Shown in pieces: positions 1 to 5,829 of a stretch of 13,115 nucleotides of DNA; within the stretch, counting starts at the first letter, position 1; every line of letters starts with the position of its first letter. The stretch lies in NCBI GenBank assembly GCA_027031025.1, contig JALVEJ010000095.1, positions 1 to 13,115 on the forward strand, written 5' to 3'. This DNA is from Flavobacteriales bacterium (GTDB lineage: Bacteria; Bacteroidota; Bacteroidia; Flavobacteriales; Flavobacteriaceae). Below the pieces are notes generated by a model. That model searched no databases. It was not told the origin of the DNA and saw only the letters and a program-made list of their open reading frames with translations. The translations under genes were made by a program, and so were the position numbers.

Positions 1-415
1 AATGTTTAAAACATCCGGTGGTAAATACGTCGCTCCGCAATTGATTGAAAATACGATGAAGCAATCGCCGTTTATAGAACAAATTATGGTGGTGGGTGAA
101 GGGCAGAAATTAGTGGCAGCTTTGATTCAGCCGGCATTTCCTTTTATTAAAGAATGGGCTAAAAGACATAATATTGATGTAGGAGAAACCCATGCGGAAA
201 TTGCCAATAATCCGAAAGTAAAAGAACGAATTATGGAAGAAGTGGAAAAATACAATCAAGGCTTTGGCAAGTGGGAAAAAATTAAAATAATTGAATTAAC
301 CCCCGACGAGTGGTCCATTGAAGCCGGTCACTTAACCCCTACCATGAAACTTAAAAGACGTGTGGTAAAAGATATTTATAAAGATTTGTATAACAAAATA
401 TATGATAATCTATAA
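1..415 (+). CDS. Long-chain acyl-CoA synthetase (AMP-forming), C-terminal part
   Basis: This is the last 137 residues of an ANL-superfamily adenylate-forming enzyme of the FadD type, which activates fatty acids with ATP and CoA. The family is normally about 590-600 residues, so the 5' end lies left of the window. The ATG at position 2 is internal, because the residues after it (FKTSGGKYVAPQLIEN) are the conserved core that follows the hinge in these proteins. The C-terminal subdomain is visible: a KW(E)K(I)K segment near residues 90-95, then LTPTMKLKRR at 111-120, where K116 matches the catalytic lysine needed for adenylation. The gene stops with TAA and is followed after 20 bases by a hairpin terminator. 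Substrate chain length cannot be judged from this fragment. The family call is firm; the exact substrate is inferred. Confidence 0.9.
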   Translation, partial: MFKTSGGKYVAPQLIENTMKQSPFIEQIMVVGEGQKLVAALIQPAFPFIKEWAKRHNIDVGETHAEIANNPKVKERIMEEVEKYNQGFGKWEKIKIIELTPDEWSIEAGHLTPTMKLKRRVVKDIYKDLYNKIYDNL

Positions 416-435
416 AAAAGAAAACCTATAAAATT

Positions 436-467
436 AAAAGCCATCTTGATTTCGAGATGGCTTTTTT
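436..467. terminator. Bidirectional intrinsic terminator between the synthetase and dodecin genes
   Basis: AAAAGCCATCT (436-446) pairs with AGATGGCTTTT (455-465). Two more pairs (T447-G454 wobble, G448-C453) close a four-base ATTT loop. The plus-strand arm ends in six T, and the minus-strand arm ends in four T followed by AT-rich DNA. It lies between convergent genes, 20 bases after the synthetase stop and 19 bases after the dodecin stop, so it can end both transcripts. Confidence 0.88.
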
Positions 468-486
468 GCTTAAAATCAAAAAAGTT

Positions 487-687
487 TTATTTGACTTCAA
501 AAGTCACTTTTAAGTTAACTCTGTATTCAACCACAGCGCCGTCTCTAACAACCACACTTTGGTCTTGTACATAAGCAGATTTAATCTCTTGAATAGATTT
601 ACTGGCTTTTTTAACTGCTTTGGCAGTGGCATCCTCCCATGATTTTTTAGAACTTGACATCAGTTCTACAACTTTTAATACTGACAT
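487..687 (-). CDS. Dodecin family flavin-binding/storage protein
   Basis: This 66-residue protein has the full dodecin length and pattern: an N-terminal strand (VLKVVELM), the SSSKKSWEDA turn into one long helix (about residues 15-34), then two strands ending in VVEYRVNLKVTFEVK. Dodecins form hollow dodecamers that bind flavins in pairs and are thought to buffer free riboflavin or FMN in the cytosol. In characterised dodecins a tryptophan just before the second strand stacks on the flavin ring. Here the matching stretch reads IKSAYVQDQSV, with Ser37 at that place by my alignment and Tyr39 two residues on. The only Trp is W17. The polar residue at Gln43 matches the second contact region. The gene stands alone with its own promoter and shares a terminator with the convergent upstream gene. 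The family call is strong; flavin binding by this copy is an open point. Confidence 0.9.
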   Translation of the reverse strand: MSVLKVVELMSSSKKSWEDATAKAVKKASKSIQEIKSAYVQDQSVVVRDGAVVEYRVNLKVTFEVK

Positions 688-715
688 ATTTATTAATTTT
701 TAAAGGTTATTTGCG

Positions 716-723
716 CAAAGATA
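716..723 (-). promoter_or_regulatory. Dodecin promoter, -7 element
   Basis: The minus strand reads TATCTTTG here, a full match to the Bacteroidota -7 element TAnnTTTG, about 29 bases upstream of the dodecin ATG. I see no TTTG at the expected -33 position, so only half of the promoter is supported. Confidence 0.6.
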
Positions 724-792
724 AATATTTTTTTAAATTATTATCATTATTTCTTTAAAACTTACAGCTTTTATTGAAATTTTAGTTAAAAT

Positions 793-819
793 ATTAAGGG
801 TCTATTATTAAGGGTCTAT
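793..819. repeat. Short tandem duplication, 14-bp period
   Basis: ATTAAGGGTCTAT occurs at 793-805 and again, unchanged, at 807-819 with one base between. It lies in the gene-free stretch 688-1154. No gene or palindrome is linked to it. It looks like a small slippage duplication. Confidence 0.7.
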
Positions 820-862
820 ATCGATTTAAGTGGGTAATATATATAATATCTCAAATAATAAT

Positions 863-885
863 GTCCCCGGACATTTGTCGGGGTC
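863..885. repeat. GC-rich imperfect palindrome
   Basis: CCCCG (865-869) pairs with CGGGG (879-883). After a bulged G870 the pairs A871-T878 and C872-G877 extend the stem. The motif stands out in very AT-rich surroundings and is the first of five hairpin-forming units in this gap. Confidence 0.6.
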
Positions 886-921
886 AAAGACTTTGGTTTA
901 TTGTTTTCTTATAATATTGTC

Positions 922-934
922 AGCCCTTCGGGCT
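922..934. repeat. Short palindrome AGCCC-TTC-GGGCT
   Basis: A perfect 5-bp stem with a three-base loop, of the same build as the ACCCC/GGGGT repeats just downstream but with a different stem. It lacks their conserved right-hand tail. Confidence 0.6.
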
Positions 935-944
935 TATTTGATAA

Positions 945-971
945 ACCCCGTAGGGGTGATATATTTATAGA
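945..971. repeat. REP-like palindromic repeat, copy 1
   Basis: The stem-loop ACCCCGTAGGGGT (945-957) is followed by the tail GATATATTTATAGA (958-971). Copy 2 matches it over 27 bp except for one loop base. A short GC palindrome with a fixed, asymmetric AT-rich tail is typical of REP elements, which are moved by IS200-like REP-associated tyrosine transposases. No such transposase gene is in the window. Confidence 0.8.
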
Positions 972-996
972 TTAAACAACAAAAAACCACCATTGA

Positions 997-1023
997 ACCC
1001 CGAAGGGGTGATATATTTATAGA
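997..1023. repeat. REP-like palindromic repeat, copy 2
   Basis: The stem-loop ACCCCGAAGGGGT (997-1009) and tail GATATATTTATAGA (1010-1023) are in the same orientation as copy 1. Start-to-start distance is 52 bp with a 25-bp unrelated spacer. The single change (T to A) is in the loop, so the stem is kept intact. Confidence 0.8.
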
Positions 1024-1047
1024 AAATCTATGACGTTAAAAACATAA

Positions 1048-1070
1048 ACCCCGTAGGGGTGAAATTATAA
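1048..1070. repeat. REP-like palindromic repeat, copy 3 (degenerate tail)
   Basis: The stem-loop ACCCCGTAGGGGT (1048-1060) is identical to copy 1, but the tail reads GAAATTATAA and keeps only part of the shared sequence. It lies 24 bp after copy 2. On the minus strand it comes about 95 bases after the channel gene's stop and is followed by a T-rich run, so it may also serve as that transcript's 3' end. Confidence 0.7.
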
Positions 1071-1154
1071 TTAAAAAGATAATCGCCATGATTATATGAT
1101 TCTTGAACCTAATTTATTATTACCCACACAAAACAACATAGAGCCAATATTAAT

Positions 1155-1961
1155 TTAAAGTTTTTGACCACAATTGTAGCAATATTTAGCACCATCTTTA
1201 TGACCTGACACATTACAATTAGCACAAACCTGCGTGTTCAAGTCTATTTTATTTTTGTTAAGTTCTGAGGTAACTATACCGGTCGGAACAGCAATAATAC
1301 CGTATCCGAGAATCATTAATACGCCGGCTATAAATTGCCCTAACGGCGTAACCGGATGAATATCACCGTAACCAACGGTTGTAAGTGTTACGATACTCCA
1401 ATAGATACTGACGGGAATATTTTTAAAACCACTTTGTTCACCTTCAACTAAATACATCAAAGAGCCGAAAATAATGGTGATGATAATAACTGCAAAAATA
1501 AAAACTTGTATTTTTACCCTGCTGTTTTTCAATGCTTTTAAAAGTTTATTGGATTCACCTATATACCTCGAAACTTCTAATATTTTAAAAATCCGGAGCA
1601 ATCGTAAGGAACGAAGCACTATCAAAATTTGCGAGCCGGCAATTACAAAGGATAAATATAAGGGAATAGTTGATAAAAAATCGATGATACCATAAAAACT
1701 AAAAATGTATTTGGATGGATTTTTAACCGTGGTTATTCTGGCAAAATATTCCAAAGTAAAAAGGAGGGTTATAACCCATTCAACCAAATGAAAAACGGCA
1801 TGATACTTTGCATTGATACTATCTACACTTTCCAACATCACAACCATAACGCTGGTTGCAATCAGGAATAACAAAATAATATCAAAGAGTTTACCTTCAA
1901 AAGTGTCGGCTTCATAAATAATTTCATGAAGCTTAACTCGCCAGTTTTTCTTAGGTTTCAT
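1155..1961 (-). CDS. Voltage-gated K+ channel-like protein with C-terminal zinc ribbon
   Basis: A 268-residue six-TM ion channel. Membrane segments are visible at about 27-45 (S1), 57-77 (S2), 86-104 (S3, with D94), 110-130 (S4), 150-172 (S5) and 208-230 (S6). S4 has basic residues every third position (R117, R120, R123, K126), as expected of a voltage sensor. The pore loop carries TVGYGD at 195-200, the K+ selectivity filter. S6 has a PTG motif near 226-228 that may form the gate hinge. After S6 comes a soluble tail with CANC...CYNC (C246, C249, C261, C264), a four-cysteine zinc-ribbon pattern facing the cytoplasm. The start codon lies 7 bases after the stop of the thioredoxin-like gene, so the two are very likely cotranscribed. 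K+ selectivity is inferred from the filter; the gating signal is unknown. Confidence 0.92.
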   Translation of the reverse strand: MKPKKNWRVKLHEIIYEADTFEGKLFDIILLFLIATSVMVVMLESVDSINAKYHAVFHLVEWVITLLFTLEYFARITTVKNPSKYIFSFYGIIDFLSTIPLYLSFVIAGSQILIVLRSLRLLRIFKILEVSRYIGESNKLLKALKNSRVKIQVFIFAVIIITIIFGSLMYLVEGEQSGFKNIPVSIYWSIVTLTTVGYGDIHPVTPLGQFIAGVLMILGYGIIAVPTGIVTSELNKNKIDLNTQVCANCNVSGHKDGAKYCYNCGQKL

Positions 1962-1968
1962 GATAGAA

Positions 1969-2568
1969 TCAAACTTTAATATTCACCTTATGCAAATCTA
2001 TTTGCGGTGGTTTTTTCCACTTGATATTACAACCGATACTCGGTTTTTGGTCTTCATCGGGAATCATTTTGCCCTCTAATAAGTAGTCTAATGCTTTTCG
2101 TAAATCACGTCCGTCATTAGGCAGGTTATTTTTCGGCGTACTTTCATCCATTCTACCGCGATATACCAGTTTGTCATCAGTATCAAACACATAAAAATCA
2201 GGGGTACAAGCCGCTTGATAAGCCTCTGCTACTTCTTGGGTTTCATCATACAAATACGGAAATGTATAACCGACTTTTTTAGCTTGTCCGGTCATCAATT
2301 CCGGAGCATCTTGGGGATAATTTTCCACATCGTTGGAGCTGATGGCTACAAACCCTATGCCTTTTTTTTGATAATCATTAGCGATACTAACTATTTGGTT
2401 GTTAACATGTAAGACATAGGGACAATGATTACAAATAAACATAACGACTGTGCCTTTTTTGCCCTTAATATCGTTATAAGTCAGGTATTTACCCGAAACG
2501 GTATCGTATAATTTAAAATCCGGTGCTTTGGTTCCCAAAGGAAGCATATTGGATGGTGTTGCTGCCAT
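1969..2568 (-). CDS. Thioredoxin-like / AhpC-TSA family redox protein
   Basis: A protein of about 199 residues with the thioredoxin fold seen in cytosolic redoxin-domain proteins. An opening LGTKAPDFKLYD strand is followed by TVVMFICNHCPYV with the CxxC pair C46-C49, the predicted active site. A cis-proline is at P123 after C121 (ACTPDFYVFD). A further cysteine, C180, sits in PSIGCNIKWK. Reduction or peroxidase activity is inferred from the family; the substrate is unknown. I start it at the ATG at 2568 (MAATPSNM). An in-frame ATG exists at 2619, but the extra 17 residues are unlike the family and the stretch holds a -7-like element (2586-2593). There is no signal peptide, so a cytoplasmic site is likely. 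It is followed by the K+ channel gene after only 7 bases. Confidence 0.85.
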   Translation of the reverse strand: MAATPSNMLPLGTKAPDFKLYDTVSGKYLTYNDIKGKKGTVVMFICNHCPYVLHVNNQIVSIANDYQKKGIGFVAISSNDVENYPQDAPELMTGQAKKVGYTFPYLYDETQEVAEAYQAACTPDFYVFDTDDKLVYRGRMDESTPKNNLPNDGRDLRKALDYLLEGKMIPDEDQKPSIGCNIKWKKPPQIDLHKVNIKV

Positions 2569-2585
2569 AATTTTAGTTTTTTTTG

Positions 2586-2593
2586 CTAAAATA
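2586..2593 (-). promoter_or_regulatory. Possible -7 element for the redoxin-channel unit
   Basis: The minus strand reads TATTTTAG, one base off TAnnTTTG, 18 bases before the redoxin ATG at 2568. The same octamer lies 17 bases before mlaE. No -33 TTTG is seen. It falls inside the longer possible reading frame, which argues for the shorter start. Confidence 0.4.
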
Positions 2594-2661
2594 CGAAAAG
2601 TTGCGGAAATGAAATTCATAAAGCGTTGCCTAAATTTGCAGGCATATAAATGTTTAGAAAG

Positions 2662-4032
2662 TTAAGTATCTAACCAAAGCCTAAATGTTATCCGGTTGTT
2701 TTTAGAATGCACTTCAACCTTTAAATTCAATAATTGAATTAACCGGTGCACAATTGAAAGTCCTAAGCCGGTGCCTTTAATATCAGAATGTTGAAGCGTA
2801 TTAGAACGATAAAACGGAAGGAAAATGTGCGATAATTCTTTTTCGGGTATATTTGAACCGGAATTTGTGATTTCAAAGAAAATTTGGTCATTCTTTTGTC
2901 CTAATTCTATTATGATCTCACCTTTTTCAGGTGTATATTTTACGGCGTTATTGATAAGGTTATTTATGATAATATGCAACAAATACGGGTCAGTTTTTAC
3001 TTGCTTTAAGGAACTGATATGAAACTTAAAACGGATGTTTTTTTCAGTTATATCAGACAAATATTTTTGAATAATTTGCTCAATAATTTCGTCTAATGAC
3101 ACTTGTTTAAATTCAAGAGCTTTTTGTTGGCTTTCAAAACGTGCCAACAACAAAAGTTGATCAGTTAAGTAGGACAAACGGTCTATCTCATTGATACATT
3201 TACTGATTTTTTCCCGGTATGTTTCATTAGTTCTGGGTTTTCTTAATAAAACTTCCATATTACCTTTCATCACTTGCAAAGGCGTTTTGAGTTCGTGGGC
3301 AGCATCGGAAGTAAATTGTTTCTCACGTTGTATGGCATTTTCAAGACGGTCTAGCAAATTGTTAATCGTGACTACCAAATGATACAATTCATCCTGATGT
3401 CCGGGTAATGAAATGCGTTCCTTTAAGTTGCTTTGAGAAATTTTATTGGCTGTCTGAATAATATCAGCTACCGGTTTTATGCTCCGTCCTGCTATAAAAT
3501 ATGCCCAAAAAAACAATAATATCAAAACTATGGGAAAAAGAATAAACAAGGTTCGTTTTAGTTTATCAATGACAAATAATGCATTTTGATGTGACATAGC
3601 CACTAGCAAATATCCATAAGGTTTTCCATTTTTGATAATTTGCTTTTGGTATTGTCTGATAGGAATATTATTTAATTTATAATTGATAAATATCTCATTT
3701 TTATCAGGATAAAACTTTAAACTTTGATCTTTCAGATTAGGAGATTTTTCAAGAAGATGACCGGTTTTATCAACTATCTCAACAAAAATAGGATTGATTT
3801 CAAGTTCACGATGTTCACGCTCCATCCAAGCATTCCTATTAAATCGTAACGCATTTTTTTCTATTACAATATCACTTTGATGTTTGTAAACTTCAGTTAT
3901 TAGAAAATCATCCAATTGTTTGAACACGCTTTTACTTACGGTAAAAACTATAAAAAATAGTAATAGTCCAATGATGGCAGTCGTGCTAATCAAATACAAT
4001 ATGGCTAAGCGTTGTTTAAATGAATGTTTCAT
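2662..4032 (-). CDS. Two-component sensor histidine kinase
   Basis: A 456-residue inner-membrane kinase. Transmembrane segments at about 10-32 and 160-181 enclose a 125-residue extracytoplasmic sensor region without a clear known fold. A HAMP linker (about 182-235) leads to the HisKA domain with DAAHELKTPLQ, where H246 is the phosphorylated histidine. The ATPase domain has an N box (IIINNLINNAVKYTP, N357-N361), an F box (IFLPFYRS) and a G2 box (GTGLGLSI, 420-427). In the G1 box the usual DxGxG reads NSGSN (390-394), with Asn in place of Asp; I believe this occurs in other Bacteroidota kinases. It lies 143 bases downstream of the response regulator gene in the same orientation, so the two are likely partners. 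The signal is unknown. The layout resembles metal and envelope-stress sensors such as CusS or QseC, but that does not fix the signal. Confidence 0.93.
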   Translation of the reverse strand: MKHSFKQRLAILYLISTTAIIGLLLFFIVFTVSKSVFKQLDDFLITEVYKHQSDIVIEKNALRFNRNAWMEREHRELEINPIFVEIVDKTGHLLEKSPNLKDQSLKFYPDKNEIFINYKLNNIPIRQYQKQIIKNGKPYGYLLVAMSHQNALFVIDKLKRTLFILFPIVLILLFFWAYFIAGRSIKPVADIIQTANKISQSNLKERISLPGHQDELYHLVVTINNLLDRLENAIQREKQFTSDAAHELKTPLQVMKGNMEVLLRKPRTNETYREKISKCINEIDRLSYLTDQLLLLARFESQQKALEFKQVSLDEIIEQIIQKYLSDITEKNIRFKFHISSLKQVKTDPYLLHIIINNLINNAVKYTPEKGEIIIELGQKNDQIFFEITNSGSNIPEKELSHIFLPFYRSNTLQHSDIKGTGLGLSIVHRLIQLLNLKVEVHSKNNRITFRLWLDT

Positions 4033-4175
4033 TACAATTGATGAATTAAGGATTTGTTATGCTCCATAAAAAAATTGTCTTTTTATATAAATCATTGCTT
4101 CATGCTAAATTTCTACTCATAATTTAAAAATTGAGAAAAACCATCGACTTACTATTTGCTAATGATCATTTAATT

Positions 4176-4847
4176 CTAATCCTTAACAATATATCCGACA
4201 CCACGTATAGTTTCAATTATATTTTGATGATTTGCAGCCTTTATTTTTTTTCTTAATGAGTTGATATACACATCTATAACACCGCTATCATATTCAAAAT
4301 GAATATTCCAAACTTTATTGAGAATATCGTCTCTAGTGCAAACTTGATTTTTATTTTGACATAAAAATACCAATAAATCAAATTCTTTTTGGGTTAAATG
4401 AAGCTTGATATTGTTAACGGAACATTCTCGTTTTTTCAAATTGATTTTAATATCTTTATGTGACAAAATCTCAGGTTGTTCATCTGTCGTATTACGCAAT
4501 TGAACTTTGATACGCTCTAATAATTCTTCAAAGCTAAAAGGTTTTTTTAAATAATCATTTGCCCCGCTACGCAAACCCAAAATGGTGTCTTGTACCGTAT
4601 CTTTTGCCGTCAAAAAAATGATTGGAGTCTGTATACCGGCATTTCTAGTTTTTTTCGTTACATCAATGCCTTGCAAACCCGGCAACATCCAGTCCATCAA
4701 TATAATATCATAGGTATTTTGCAAAATTTTTTGCAAACCCGAAAGTCCGTCAAAAGCCGTCTCAACCGTATAATTTTCTTCTGATAAACCTTCGGTTAAA
4801 AATTCACTGATACCTTTTTCATCTTCTATAATGAGTATTTTTTGCAT
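4176..4847 (-). CDS. OmpR/PhoB-family response regulator
   Basis: A 223-residue regulator with an N-terminal receiver domain (1-118): acidic pocket E8-D9, phosphoacceptor D52 in LMDWMLPG, the switch T80, and K102 in the YLKKPF turn. The C-terminal winged helix (about 128-222) has LTQKEFDLLVFL, the recognition helix region DVYINSLRKKIK and the wing RGVGYIV. It should bind DNA as a dimer on direct repeats once phosphorylated by the kinase encoded just downstream. A set of three 11-bp-spaced repeats lies 39-71 bases upstream of its start and may be its own operator. A possible -7 element (CAAAATA on the plus strand at 4867-4873) is 20 bases before the ATG, a one-base-short form of TAnnTTTG. Confidence 0.95.
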   Translation of the reverse strand: MQKILIIEDEKGISEFLTEGLSEENYTVETAFDGLSGLQKILQNTYDIILMDWMLPGLQGIDVTKKTRNAGIQTPIIFLTAKDTVQDTILGLRSGANDYLKKPFSFEELLERIKVQLRNTTDEQPEILSHKDIKINLKKRECSVNNIKLHLTQKEFDLLVFLCQNKNQVCTRDDILNKVWNIHFEYDSGVIDVYINSLRKKIKAANHQNIIETIRGVGYIVKD

Positions 4848-4885
4848 TAATATCTATTTTTCATGGCAAAATACATTATTTATTA

Positions 4886-4918
4886 ATGAAAATGACTTAA
4901 AATTTGCTTAAAATTGTA
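4886..4918. promoter_or_regulatory. Possible operator: three 11-bp-phased repeats
   Basis: Three consecutive 11-base blocks read ATGAAAATGAC (4886-4896), TTAAAATTTGC (4897-4907) and TTAAAATTGTA (4908-4918). The second and third share CTTAAAATT at exactly 11 bases' distance (counting the preceding C), and the first shares the AAAAT core. OmpR/PhoB-type regulators bind direct half-sites about 11 bp apart. The site is between the regulator gene and the divergent membrane-protein gene and could control both. AT-rich chance similarity is the main alternative. Confidence 0.45.
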
Positions 4919-4941
4919 GTGCTTTATTAAGTATTTTTAAA

Positions 4942-5793
4942 ATGACCCAATTCATTAAGTTTTTGATATACTTTTGCAAAGTAAAAAACTTGGAATTGAA
5001 AAGCTTTTTTAAACATCTTTTTGATTTATATATTATCTTAAATGTCCATGTTGCATTGGCAATATCGGCATTATATTTGATTATTAACCAAGAGCATTCA
5101 TTTATCTACCTCATTTTTTTAGGTAGCGCCACTATTTTGTCTTATAATTTTATCAGATTGATTAGTTTTAGCAGCAACCGGATGTTTATCAAAAAATATT
5201 ATTTCCTATATAAACGACCTGTTATTATATTTTTAAGTTTAATAATTTTGACAGTATCAATAAGTTTTTTTATGTTAAACTTATCAACGAAATTATCAAT
5301 TATTCCCTTAATGATGATGACGCTTTTATACAACTTTGATTACAAAAATCTTCCAAAATTCAGGGATAACGGTATCATTAAAATATTAATTGTCGGTTTT
5401 GTATGGACAGGATTGACGGTTTTAGTTCCAAATTTTGAAGATCTAAATATCAATATCATCCTAAAATCCTTATTGATTTTTTTATATGTTGTAATGCTAA
5501 CTATTGGTTTTGATAAACGAGATATCTTAGTTGATAAAAGCCATCTAAAAACATTGCCCCAACTTTTTCCCAACAAAATGTTCGTGATTTATTTGATTTT
5601 CTTCGGCTTGATAACGGGTTTAAATTTCTTAATCTACCAACAACCTGCAAATTGGCTAAACGAACTCATTATTTTCTTTTCAACTTTGATGAGCTACCGG
5701 TCAAACACTGAAAAATCATTCTATTATACGGCATTTTGGCTGGAAGCGATGCCGATGTTTTGGCTCATTTTAATGCTCACCATAAATAGGTAA
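4942..5793 (+). CDS. UbiA-like polytopic membrane protein, function unknown
   Basis: A protein of up to 283 residues with about eight hydrophobic segments (roughly 30-48, 54-74, 93-112, 117-131, 144-163, 172-189, 213-231, 240-280). The stretch FDKRDILVDKSHLKTLP (190-206) matches the second Asp-rich motif of UbiA prenyltransferases (D191, D194, D198). The usual first motif NDxxDxxxD is absent: the matching region reads SYNFIRLIS (67-75). LPKFRDNGIIKILIVGFVW (137-155) resembles a group of short UbiA-like proteins I associate with Bacteroidota. A normal Mg-diphosphate transferase reaction is therefore doubtful. Start: ATG at 4942 is the only ATG before M81, but a TAnnTTTG element at 4969-4976 and a TTG at 4996 (giving MKSFFKHLF) allow a shorter start. 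It is divergent from the two-component genes and convergent with tcdA. Confidence 0.7.
   Translation: MTQFIKFLIYFCKVKNLELKSFFKHLFDLYIILNVHVALAISALYLIINQEHSFIYLIFLGSATILSYNFIRLISFSSNRMFIKKYYFLYKRPVIIFLSLIILTVSISFFMLNLSTKLSIIPLMMMTLLYNFDYKNLPKFRDNGIIKILIVGFVWTGLTVLVPNFEDLNINIILKSLLIFLYVVMLTIGFDKRDILVDKSHLKTLPQLFPNKMFVIYLIFFGLITGLNFLIYQQPANWLNELIIFFSTLMSYRSNTEKSFYYTAFWLEAMPMFWLILMLTINR
4969..4976 (+). promoter_or_regulatory. Possible -7 element inside the 5' end of the UbiA-like gene
   Basis: TACTTTTG is a full TAnnTTTG match, 20 bases before the TTG at 4996 and 14 before the TTG at 4990, similar to the distance seen before mlaE and the redoxin gene. No clear -33 TTTG sits about 19-21 bases upstream, so this may be chance. 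Confidence 0.35.
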
Positions 5794-5829
5794 GGTAAAT
5801 ATTGCCAATAATACAAAATGTTCAAAAAA

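Larger units (their letters stand above)
830..1127. repeat. 10-bp inverted repeat around the palindrome cluster
   Basis: GTGGGTAATA at 830-839 is the exact reverse complement of TATTACCCAC at 1118-1127. The two arms enclose all five palindromes of the region and no coding sequence. They could be the ends of a non-autonomous element of about 298 bp, but I find no matching target-site duplication just outside the arms. A chance match is not excluded in AT-rich DNA. Confidence 0.4.

Noticed and set aside
945..1070. Three direct repeats of about 27 bp with 24-25-bp spacers, resembling a small CRISPR array
   Set aside because: Only two copies are complete, the spacers are AT-rich and repeat-like, the units carry a short self-complementary core with a fixed tail as in REP elements, and there is no cas gene or leader nearby.
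2627..2644. TGCCT/AGGCA inverted repeat between the kinase and redoxin genes as a terminator
   Set aside because: The stem is only 5 bp, the loop is 8 bases and there is no T-run. It also lies upstream of the redoxin gene, and no transcript entering from the kinase gene clearly ends there.
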